From the NCBI GenBank assembly GCA_036897445.1, contig JAYMTL010000075.1, positions 1-64,000 of the forward strand: DNA of 64,000 bases. The letters are read 5' to 3'. The notes beneath the pieces were generated by a model. That model worked only from the letters and a program-made list of their open reading frames with translations, did not search any database and was not told where the DNA came from. This DNA comes from Pelargonium tetragonum. Its lineage: Eukaryota > Streptophyta > Magnoliopsida > Geraniales > Geraniaceae. This document shows, piece after piece, positions 48,660 to 60,074 of the stretch; position 1 is the first letter of the stretch; the number at the start of each line of letters is the position of its first letter. Both the position numbers and the translations under genes were made by a program.

Positions 48660-49060
48660 GCTACTAGACTATTCTTGACGATAGCTGTACCTCGCTTTTG
48701 TCTTACTCTTACTTATACGCTATAATACCTTTTCTTGTTAGGGGGTCCTCCTCTTGTAGGCTCTACTCTGCAGCCAGTGTCTTATTAGTATTAGTAGTAT
48801 AAGGTTTATAAGATATAGAATGTAGGATACTTGGGAGTTAGTTTTCTAGTCTTATTGTTAGGAAATGTAGTCTTAAGTCTTACTCTATAAGTATTCTATA
48901 GTTATAGTCTTTTTAAGGCATAATTAAAGTGTATTGGGTATAGCAATTGCAGTTCCGTTGAAAGGGCCTCCTGCTCCCTGTTCTTATCATAAAGGGGTAA
49001 AGCTTAGCAGTATAAAGATAAGTCCTTTTTCCCAACTGAAGGGGGCCCACAGGTAAGGGT
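48660..49060 (-). repeat. Composite repeat family A, long copy with GC core
   Basis: The minus-strand core at 49060-49026 reads TTACCTGTGGGCCCCCTTCA followed by GTTGGGAAA. About 100 bases on come ACTATAACTATAGAATACTT and GACTACATTTCCT, matching the 34167 copy. CACTGGCTGCAGAGTAGAGC and TAAGTAAGAGTAAGACAAAA follow. It is one of the longest copies, and the order core, ACTATAGAATA, CTACATTTCCT, GGCTGCA supports a defined composite structure. Confidence 0.6.
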
Positions 49061-49435
49061 AGCGAGTATTATAATAATACATCCAAAAGCAAGAACAAGT
49101 ACCCAACTCTTACTCTTCCTTTTTGACCCCTTTTTCTTTAGAGCTCGACCTTTACTCAGAAGTTTGCCTTTCTCAATAACTATAAAGATAACCTTAGTCT
49201 CGAAACTCCCTCCGCGCAGCCTAACTTGTTGCTTACTTAAAAAAAACTACTCGCTTAAAACTTGAGTTTATAAGTCTACTAAGGCAGATTTTTAGTCTTT
49301 TTATAGTCAATATTCCTACTATATTCAGTATTTACCTTTCAACCCGCTTGTGCTTACTTGGTTATCCCTTTACTAAAACCTTGATTTTATAGGAATCCGT
49401 GCCCGAAACTAGAAATAGGAACTTGCTTTGTGACT

Positions 49436-49535
49436 TACTAACTTCAATCAGATTTTTGGTAGAATGCAGGTAATACAGAGTTCAAAGTCCTATCCTATAC
49501 ACCAAAAGACCTATGCTATCTAAATGGGGAATACC
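49436..49535 (+). repeat. Repeat family B, copy 3
   Basis: CTAACTTCAATCAGATTTTT, GGTAGAATGCAGGTAATACA, GAGTTCAAAGTCC, TATCCTATAC and AAGACCTATGCTATC align with copy 2 (40571-40680). GAGTTCAAAGTCC is a T-arm-like motif following GGTAGAATGC, so part of family B may derive from a tRNA gene. Confidence 0.5.
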
Positions 49536-52500
49536 TTACTTTAAAATTCTTCCTTGCGAGTTTTCCTAGATGCACTGGGATCCCCACATAATTGACTTAC
49601 TTCTTAGCGGGTATGCTACTGCTGGGAGTTAGTCCACAATCTTTTTTGTATCTTATTTTACTTAGGGTGGTTCCTTACAGGAAATTCTAAGTACATCCGG
49701 GGTGCAGTTAAAAAGCAAGCTCGTAGGGTCACTGAATAAAAACTTTTTAGAGCTACCCCCTAGGGATTAAAAAGAAAAGAAAAATTAATAAACGAGTTAC
49801 TGCTTGTAGGAAAATAAGAGACCCTGAACTCTACCAGGAATAAAGGCTATAGAAATAGTCAGTACTTTGATAAACGTAAAAAGGAAGTGTAAAGGTTTAG
49901 GGATTTTTGGGGTAACTCCGGTTAGTATAGTTTAAGCTAAAAAAATTTTTATTGTCATCAAGTTCTTCCTTGAGCTTTATCTTTTTTTAGTTGTTGTAAG
50001 TTAAAAACCGCAAATAATATAGAGTTAGCTAACCCCGAGTTATAAGTATTAGAAATATCCTAAACGGTTTCGAACAAACGGGGATTACCTGTTAGGATTC
50101 TGTCGTTTTAAACGAGTCCTAAGTGTAATATTATAAATAGGGAGGGCTCTGTATTTTTATGTCTTCGTAAGGCCCCTTTTCCAGTACTCCGCCCCGAGCT
50201 ACCTTTTAGATTAGAGGGGTTGGTGGCTGGGAAGGTCTTTTTACTAGGAAAATTTCCGAGCTAAAAGGTTTAACTTAAACCACTAGAGAGCATGTAAAGA
50301 GAAGTAAACTGCACAGTTGGGAGAAATGAGTTCTATAAAAAAGGATTAGCCTCGGCTTGAAAAAAACCCCGGCGCAAAGGAGTGTCGTATAAAAATTTTT
50401 TTATTATCAAGAAAAGATTCCAGGGTGTTTAAGATAATAGAAAACATATAGAAGAGTAAGATCAGAAACAGAGAAGCTCCTAGACACTTGGATTGTACGG
50501 CAGAAAAGATCAATTTCCTATATCTAAGTTTCTTATATGACTTCTAGCGGTGTCCATGGCCGATGATTACTTATTTTATTTAGTCCAATATCAAAACAAG
50601 GACAATTCTTTAATAAGAGGAAAGCTTGCCCTTTTTTTGAATCTCGATAAGGCCCTGGAGTGGATTCGTAAGGAAAGCGGTAACTAAGTAGTAAACTTAT
50701 AAACACATCAAGAACTAAAAGTATAGAATCACCGGAGCATAGTAAGGGGTTGTAAAAGGTTTCGTTTTTTTAGGTAAAATGAAGGGGAGTAGATTCCAGG
50801 CGTTTTTGCTACTCTCAGGATAACTAGAAAGATTTTCTAACTAAAGGGGTTTCCTTATAAGGTCTAAGGCTATAAAAGCAGGAATTTTAAAGGGTATAGT
50901 TGATTGAGAGGTTCTAGCAATTCAAGTAAGGGAAGTGTCAACTAATGACATAGAACTTTGTATGGGTTTTACAAGATAAAACAAAGGAAAGGTAATGCAG
51001 AGCCGGGGAATCCTCTTAATTAGAACTTTCCTAAACCAAAGTAAGAAATTAAAGCGGGGGCTTCCTCTTGTTCTTGGAAGTTACTTTTTCTTAATCTCAA
51101 GTTTGACCTTTTAATACAATTTGGAGTTTCGACCAATTTTTAGAGGGGAGGCAGGGAGTATACTACCCTAAATAAATATATCAAGGGAAAGTCAAAATAA
51201 GTACTCGTCAAGGCGGTTTTGCCCACAATCTCCGGGTACCCTAAATCTTTTTTGCTATTACCTTGTTTCTCTAACAAGATAGGTAATATAAAGGGCAGGC
51301 CTTTTAGGTTTGAATTTCGAGACAATAGTGCAAGAAAAACGGAATCTTAATAGATAGTGCAGGGTCCACTAACCTAATTGCAGTTAATTTCAGAGCTCCT
51401 TTTATACTTATAATGAGTTCGTGCAGAATTCTCAGGAAATTCAAGGGGATTCCTTTTCTAAAGGTTTGGTAAGGGCTTTTACTAGTATTCTTTTTTATTC
51501 TCTGGATAGTTCGTTAGGATAAGTTACCCAGTCTAGTAGTTAACAAAGAAGCAGAAATCTTTGTATCTACCAAAAGGATTCTTATATAAAAAAGTAAAAT
51601 AAGGCCGAAGCCCTTTTCCTTAGACCCCTTGCCAAACAAAATTAGAAAGATAAAAAGTAAAGCTACTTGTTGTGAAATGAAACCAAACGAATCTACTTAA
51701 TTATTATCAATTATATTATCTCCAAAGTCAAAACCTTGTTAGATAGAATATCAAAAGGAATGCCGGCGAAGGGGCGGCTGTTGGTAAAGTGCTTTTCAAA
51801 TTTGATTAAAAGGATTTATCTATGCACTTTTTACAGGCTAGTACACCTGGATCTTCTACAAAGAAATTTCCTGCCTACGCTTATGCTACCCTTTTTAAAG
51901 CAGAACCCAGTAAGTTATTCTAATATAATTAAAAGTATTCTAACGCTCCGTAAAATTACCAGTAATAAACCTCTTATAGACTACTCTAGGAAGTCCTACC
52001 CAAATTCTAAACTAATTGCAGAATAAGTCTTTTTTAATATTTAATAAGAGAAGGGATTACCCATAGATAATGGAATAACTAGGGTTTCCCTTTACTTTTC
52101 TTTACTAGAGAGTCTTTTTCTTTTAGTTTTTTCTGTATTTATTTGAAGTTATAAGCGCTAAAATTTAGAGTTCAGGCCAAAAAACTCAAGCTAGACTTGT
52201 AAATACTTTTCCTTATTATTCCTTAGAGTTCTGTTATAGAAATCTAACCCACAAAGTCTTCCTTATCCTAAGGGCCTCCTAGTAGAAGATGAGTCCCAGG
52301 ATATCTATCCTTTTTCTTCTCCCTTTGTAGTGTACGCTGTAGTAAATTTAAGACACTTCCAACCATGAGTATAACTTTAAAGTTTCTTATGTAAAGTCTT
52401 TCTTAGGTTTCAACTATACCCATTTAGAATCTCCCCACCCCTTTATTATATTTAGTTTAGCTTTTAATTTATAAGATTTTTGCTGGAGGAAGCGCCCTAG

Positions 52501-53479
52501 TTTATAACTCAAATTTCTTATACAATGAAAGGAAGAGGCTGTACTAAAGCCAACCTTCTACTAAAAGCACAGTCTCTGAAGGGTTTGCTTCGTGGGTTAA
52601 TTAGGTTCTCCATGCAGCAGCTTTTTCTTAAAGTTAGTAGTACACAGAAGCATAGATAAGGGCCAGCTCAAGGTTTCTTTGGTATTCTGATTACAAAAGC
52701 AACTCCCATTATAAAGCCTACTCTTTTTTATTTCTTTTTATAACATAGCTTTGTAAATCTTAGTAATATTAAGTGTCATTTCGTTTACTAGTATTTTTCT
52801 CCTTTAGAATCCAAGTATAATGCTCCCGTAAGTCCCAAAGTTCCTATTAGAATTATTAAAAGGTAGATAAGACAATAGTTAAGCCCACAAGAATTGCTAA
52901 CTTTTTGTGTCTATCTTAACTATACAAACCTGATATATATACGAGGTAAATCCTAAAGAAAATCATCTTTTCTATGGAAGTTATTAAACGAGAGCGAAAG
53001 ACTTTCCTTGTAAAAGGTTATCCGTGTTCAAAGTTTTTTGAAAATGAGAGTCACTTTTTATTATAGAACGGGTGCTTTTTTATTTATTAAATTTAAATGC
53101 AGGAAGTTCTAATTGAAAGGGGACCCTTGATCTAACTTTTTGACTTAGATCGAATCTTTCCGAAGTATGGAAGAATCCGGTAACCCGTTGAGTTTTAGAT
53201 AGGGATATCCGCTAAGGGGGTTGGATACTTATGTAACTCGTTTTGAGAGTTTTTGATTTTATACCAAGACTGGGAAGCCTCTACCAAGTACTTTTTTAGG
53301 ACATCCTTTTGGAGGTTATTCGAATATTTCAAGGAGTTTCATTAACAAGGTAATTTCAATTTTTGAATGGTTGATTACATACCTACTAATAAAGGTTTTT
53401 GTACATTGGGTTGCTACCTTTAAAACCTGAATATACTAATAGCGCTTCTCATATAATTACTGACCCACAATTCCGATCC
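49536..53479. other. Gene-free stretch
   Basis: No gene is visible. It contains the weak repeat partner at 50931-50985 and an open frame of about 90 codons at 51757-52026. That frame starts MPAKGRLLVKCF and is rich in Lys, Leu and Ser. It shows no family motif and is within chance length. Confidence 0.5.
50931..50985 (-). repeat. Diverged repeat pair with 48591
   Basis: Partner of 48591-48645; the shared core ACTAATGACATAGA is exact, followed after a variable stretch by TGGGTTT. Confidence 0.35.
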
Positions 53480-53543
53480 GAGGTAAGCTATGAACCCTTG
53501 TGTTTAGATTTATTAAGACTTGCGTCTACCACAATTGGGCAGT
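53480..53543 (-). pseudogene. tRNA-Leu-like fossil
   Basis: The minus strand reads CAATTGTGGTAGACGCAAGT, close to the D arm typical of tRNA-Leu (AATTGGTAGACGC). CTTAATAAATC follows around a possible UAA anticodon, then AAGGGTTCATAGC in the T-arm position. The long variable arm expected of tRNA-Leu is missing and the stems do not close. A decayed trnL is likely. Confidence 0.42.
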
Positions 53544-56500
53544 AGAATGGTCTAAATGGAAGATTTAAATTAAGAATATAAAAGGGGAAAGCCTATCCGT
53601 TTCTTACTTTTCGGAGAATACTCGTAATAAATTCCAGAATTTCTTAGTTAAAGTAGATAAGTAGCTGCTAATTAAGGGTTAGGGTTGCTTGTGATCTAGA
53701 GCTTCTCGAAATAGAATGCCGTTCGAAATAAAGCTTTTCAGGAAGTTTAGTATAAAAAGTGTGAGCACCTGCCTTAAGATCCGGCACTTAAAGAATTATT
53801 AACAGACGACAAAGAGTCCGATGTTATGCCAAAACTGCCCAAGAAACTCCTTTTTATGAAAAAGCATTTTGGTACCATAGATTTCTGATTCCAGAACTTA
53901 AGGAGCTCCGGCTTTTAAATCTAAGTTAACAGTTTTGTAATTTATCGGGGATAACTTATAGCTTTAAAGGAATGATAACATGTTTAGAGTTTATATAATC
54001 TGAATGAATGGCTAAACCTTAAACTAAGACTGCTTAGTAAAGTACTCTGAGAAATTCCTTTGAACTTTTGGGGCCTTTTGCTTCTTTTTTTATAGGCACC
54101 CTAACCGCAAGACTACTTTAATTTAACAAGAGAACCCAGAAAGAAGGGTAGTATTGCCAAAAAAAGGGAAGATAGGCTTTTTCGGAGGGTCCTAAGATAA
54201 CGAATTAAAGGTTGTTTCGATATGTACAGTAAGTTCAAACTAGGGCAATTTTATTGCTTGAGATATACTGGTTATACAGGTGCTTTAATAGAATCTCTAA
54301 AAACCCCACACGTAAGCCTGCTACTTTTAGTGCTCAATCTAGGTTTTTAAGCTACAATATACTCTATACAACAAGTTAAAATTCCCGACAATATCAATAT
54401 AAGGAATTACAGACGTCTTACTACAAAGGAATCCCAAAATGCTAGGCTTTAAACCGAGGAATCCGTTGAGTTTAAATTAGGCTTGTGCAAGGAAATTGTC
54501 AATCCTTTGTAGTAGGTATGGGTGCTAAGAATTAGTTTGGGGTTAGCACAAAAAAGGGGGCTTTTTATAAAATTAGACTCCAAAATTTTCTAGGGTATTA
54601 CTCTCAAATTATGTATACAAAACCCTTGTAGTTTTACTTAAACAAACCTATAGAAGCTTATTATTGAAAGCATAGATTTTACTAATAAAGATTTAGTTAC
54701 TCCTTCTCTATTAGGGTCAGGCTTCCTATTCACTTGACTAAAGGAAGGTTCTTACAAACTAAGAACTCCTAAGAAGAGCCCCAACTGAATCCCTGTTTAG
54801 GTTTAGGTAAACAAGTCCCTTTAAGGGGTATTTATTTATAAATAACTCTAGTCCAAGCTTCAGTATATACTAGCAAAAGTTTTCTATATAAGTGGCCCTC
54901 AAGATTTACTCTCTTAGAATACCCATTAAAAATATTTAAAGGCGATCCGGGATACCTCAAGAGTGTCCCTCACACCCTCTGTGTATATGAAATGGGAATT
55001 CAAAGTATAAACTTAGTTAGAATTAGTATAGTACATTTTTGTGGGTTAAGTCTGCTATATACCAAGAGTCCTGACCAAAAAGACTTGATAAAAAATTTTA
55101 TGCCTTTAAAGTGATACCTACAACCTTAGAGAAAGGGGTTTTTCGGGGTAGTGGAATCCTATCTTTGGGTATCCCTTTTGTGATAAATAATCTGACTTTA
55201 ATATGATATGTACCTCTTCCGGATTTTGGCGGGGGGTATCTGACGGGAGCTCTCGTAAGTCTTTTGTATAGAGTAGGGTTTATAAGCTAAGAGTCTATTA
55301 AAAGACTTTTTGATATTTTTTATTATATATAAAGTTGAGCTCCAGGAAGTGCCTTTAATATTGGTATGAGAGGGTTTTAGACTGAGTCTAAGGAAGCATT
55401 TTCCATCAAAAATTTTCTGAATTATAAATAAGAAGAGAGGTATCCCGCGTCATTTTGAATATAATTGTAAAGGGTTCAAGTCCAGAGTCCCTATTAAGTA
55501 CGAGAAACTGGAGCTTTTTATAAAGCCAAGTTAGGGTAAAAAAAAACACTATAGTAATTCTAGCTAAAATCTGCTTTGCACATAAAGGACCCGGGTTAGT
55601 TTTTCGATTATTCGATTAAAAGCCTCTTATCTACACCAAAAGATTACGACTATAACAAAAGGGGCCCTTTTCAAAAGTTTTTTTGGCAGGTTCATATTTC
55701 TTTCAAGGGTACAGGGGTAAGCGACTATAACCTTGTAGTTAAGAACACCTAAAAGGGGGGCCAAGGTTCCTGATTGGACTAGGGCTCTTTTTTAGTTTTA
55801 GTTAGCTAACTCTTTTAAAATTCAAATATCTTTTTGCTGCGCGAGATTGTCCTATTACGGGGCTTTTATTCATTATACAAAATAGAAGAAATTCTTGGAA
55901 TTAAATTAAAGGGGTGCCAGGGTAAAATAATGAAGTAAAGTTTAAATTCAAGCCTTAATTTAATATTGGAATCCCTGGCGGGTAAGAAACTACTACATAC
56001 TAACATGCGGAGATCCAAGCCCCGGGAGTCAGATAGACGGAAGGAAAAGCTTATTATAACACGCAAGTATTCTCGACTTCTATACCTACGTATATATACT
56101 ATGTCGGCTCAATAAAAAAATTCCTAGACGAAATTCTCAATAATATGCTCGCTGGCTTATCACATTGCACACATTGCAAGAGAAAGATTATGTCCTTTTC
56201 TCTTAGTCTCTTATTTTATAAAACTTTTGTATAAAAGGACTCGAACCTACAGCATTCTTGTTAAATTTAACCTTCTCTGATTTTAATTTATTGTCCTAAT
56301 TCTGCAGATACTATAAAAAATTTCAAGACAAGAGTAGGCTTTATCCAAACTTTTGGTATATAAGATAAGGGATAGTCGCAAGAGATAGGACCCTTATAAT
56401 AAACTAGCCAAGAAGAAAGCTAACCGCCAAGTACTAACTAAATTTGAATATGTTCCCAGACCCCTCAAAGTGGGGCTTTATACAACCTTAATTTGGTAAT

Positions 56501-58453
56501 TGAGGATCCTATGTATAACTCGGAAAAGTCAAAAGTCTTTCCTATTGAAGTCGGAGCGGTGAAGAGAGGCCTTAAAAGAGAATATACCACTTAGACGTAC
56601 CCTAGATCAAGTAAAGTTAAAAGTTCTTGTCTCTTGCCTAAAGAAGAAAAGATCTAAAAGGAGTTTGTACTGTAGAATTTTCCTTAGTAAAAGAAAGAGA
56701 TTCAAACCCTCAAAAGCAAGTGCCTTACTACTTATTTTCTTTTTTAACTACAAGAATTTCAAACAAAAAAAAGAAATAGAAGGCAACAAAGGTTTTTTTA
56801 TACACTCCTGCAGTATTGCCAGAATAGAACTTTAGCCTAACCACTTGACGAGGACTCCTTTACCTATTCTTTATCCCAAGGGAATCCTTTTATAGTAAGA
56901 TTTTTCCTTACAAGGGTTTTGTAGATTAGGATATTAAGCTATCGTTAAGGACCCTTATATATGCCACAAGTAAAAAAAGGGTTTCCTCGGTATATCTTTG
57001 GTAGGTCTACAGGAAGAGCTTTGACATCAAAGTTTTTTGAGTTCTGCTTTAATAAAAGACTCATAGGAAAGGAAGTGCCATTACTTAGAATTAACAATGC
57101 AATCTCTATCGCAGTATAGTTTAAAAAAAAAATTTCGTCAAATATCAAATTAGTAAAAAATATTGAATTTCTAACGATTTTCCTGAAAAACAAGTAAAAA
57201 CCTACTTTACAGGGATCCCGGGCCCTCGATAATGAAATTTTGGGTTAATAAAAGCCTGTGCTTCTCGGCTCTACTTTATCGTTGCTGGAGGCACATACTC
57301 CTTATATCTAGTTTTTAGAGTCCGGTAGATTAGAAAAAGGATATTACACTAGAGTCTTGCCTAGAACTCTTACAGAAAGTAAAGCTTACTAGTCGTTTTT
57401 AGTTCTCCAATTCCGACTTTGTTGTAAAACTCTCTTACTTCGGGAAGTTTTCTAGATACTACAGTTTTCTTAAGTATTTGGTAAGTATCCTACTCCCTAG
57501 TGCATAATAATTTGTTAATTTTGTTAATACGGGTCCGGACTGACTTTGTATAGATTGCTTAAAAGAAAAACCCTGCATTCTGAGTCTAAACTCAAAAACT
57601 CAATATCCAGAATCCGTACCAATAACACGTATTTCTATTAATGACTCTACTTTATTAATTTATAATATCAAAAGCCCTTTAATCCTCATTTAATGTAATT
57701 TCCAGAAATTGCCGGCTAAAGCTTTTTTGTTCTGTTAGCTTTAAACGAGTTCACTAACCAAGTAAACCTAAAAATGAAAATTATGGGAATAATACCCTTG
57801 TATAGCTAGTTTATAAGCTCTCGGATCAAAATAGAATTAAGATATCACAGAAGCCGTCCTGGGAGGCTCTAAGATCCTGCTTAAAAAAAGTCTTTCAATC
57901 CTGTTTAGGTAGAGCTCCTGACTAAAGAATCTTAGATTTTCTATATATAAATCTGTGTTAATCAAGCTTCCTCCTTATTGAAGAAACCCAACATCAAACC
58001 TAGTAAATAGAAAATTCGTAGGCATAAAGCAGAACTTTAATATGTTCCGAGAAAGCCGATATTCTCGAGCTTAAGACTTTTATACGGGCCGGCCCTGGCA
58101 ATTTAATAAAAGTACTGGATTTTCTCTTAAGGAGCCGTATAAAAGGAATCTACTAGAACTAAAAGGGGCTCCTTCCAGATTCGAAATACGAATAAGAATA
58201 CAGGGGAATGGGCCCTTCTAACTTTCTAAAAAAAGTGGAACAAGACTCTCGCTACATCCCGCATAGGCTAAAATTACACCAAATTAGAAAACTAATGAGC
58301 AACCCCTATCAACTCCCACTAAAGGCACTTCCCTACGTATATATATATTGATTATTACAAATACAAGGGACTCCTAAGATACTTGTAAAAAGTAAGGATA
58401 AAGAAAGCACTTAGATAGAGATTTTTGTGTCTTGGGTTAAAAGTTTGCTAATA

Positions 58454-58542
58454 CACGCTGTTAGAGTTAGTATTCTTTAGGGAACGAGAAGCTAAAGCGC
58501 TTTCCTGTTTAAAAGGATGCTTAGGGTTCGAATCCGTATTCG
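58454..58542 (+). pseudogene. tRNA-like remnant, relative of 21.05 kb
   Basis: Contains GAAGCTAAAGCGCTTTCCTG, then TTTAAAAGGATGCTTAGGGT and TCGAATCCGTATTCGTG. TCCT-GTTTAAA-AGGA forms a 4-bp stem with a 7-nt loop in the anticodon position. CACG near 58455 could pair with the terminal CGTG, giving a class II-like length of 89 nt. The T stem is poor. It shares its block order with the minus-strand remnant at 21051-21123. Confidence 0.42.
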
Positions 58543-60061
58543 TGACATTGAGAGTTTGTCCACTTTTGAATATAGCAAGTTTTGAGTCTTAAATTCTTAA
58601 ATTAAAGTTAGTAGAGACTTGGGTGATTAATATAGGGCAACTATATACCATAGTTATGTTCTTTTTACTATGAGTTTTTAGGTATCCCGGAGAAAAGGTA
58701 GTGCCAAGATATAGAGATTTTTTTAGGGTTTCTGGAGAACAATTAGAATTTGATAATGAAATGAGGAATATAGGGCATACGCCAGCGTTACTTAAAAAGT
58801 CGATTGCAAGTTTATGCACCGAGGTTTTTTTATACTTACCAGCTCTATTATTGCATACACACTTACAGGATAAAATAACCAGGTTTTCAAATTTTCAGTG
58901 CATAGACCTCTAGTAATGCGCACTATAGCTATATGGGTACCCCAAGAGAATAGCAGAGTTTTACAATTGAAAATAGAAGTTAAAGTATGTTTATCTCTTG
59001 GCTTAATTATTGTATTAGGCACTCTTTTTTACTAAGACTAAATCAAGCCCTATATTTAGGTGATTATAATACAATTAAAGACTTCTAAAGTACTAACTTG
59101 TATACTCTTCTGCGAGGGAATACTGTAACAAGACTACTTGTCGTACTGAAATACAACGCCCCTTTCTTATATCAAGAATTCCTTATTTTCCGCGTTAGTT
59201 ACCTGGAATTCCTATAACTCTAGTAAGGTACTTATAATATAGACTTTCGCACTTTCATAAAAATTTCTTCTTATTTGTTCTCTTGCACCTGTCCCAGAGC
59301 TTTTGTCTTAGGCGTAATAAAAGTCCTAAATAAGTTTAATTTTAAGGCGTCTGGGCGAAGCTTGTGTCCTAGGGGCGGGTTGCTAGCTTTGTTTTGTAAC
59401 TATTATCTTTAGTATATACCTACGTAAAAATTCCTAGCGCATTTTTACCAGGGTCGTGGGAAAGAGGTTCTACCCTAGACTCTCCAAAGGAGGTCTCTTT
59501 TTTCAATTTTAGGTCGCTCGAACAAGGTAACGAAGTTATTCAATTCGAGTTCAAAAGCACTGAAAGAGCGGCCAAATCCTGTATTATTATATCTTTCGAA
59601 CTCAAGCAAGGGTAACTTATCAACTAGCACCGTCTATAGCACAAGCAAAGCCTTTTTAAGAAAACTCTGCCGTAAAACTGCTTTACGTATTATACTCCAC
59701 TGCCTGGCAGGGCTTTTTCTAACAAAAAAAAGGGTCTAGCTGAACTTTAATCCTTAAGCTTTGATAATAAGCACTATATAAGTATATTTATAAAAACTTT
59801 TGTAATTCCATAATTTTAGTTTAAAAAACCGAGAGCTGAGGCCCGCTCCTTTTTTGACTTTGTCCTGAATGTGTTCTTTAAAATAAGAGTCTAATGAAAC
59901 AATATTAAGACTCACGGGTAAACCCTAGTTAAAACGATATATCGCTCATCGCTAGGACATCATAAGTACCTAATTAGAAAAGCATTAACATGCTAAATAC
60001 TCTATAACGTACATCTTCCTTAGAGCGCTTGTACGAGTAAACTTCCTATATATATATGGCT

Positions 60062-60074
60062 CGCGAAATTCGCG
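60062..60074. repeat. Small near-palindrome
   Basis: CGCGAAATTCGCG is two 6-base complementary halves around a single A. It is another GC-tipped mini-palindrome. No gene is adjacent. Confidence 0.4.
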
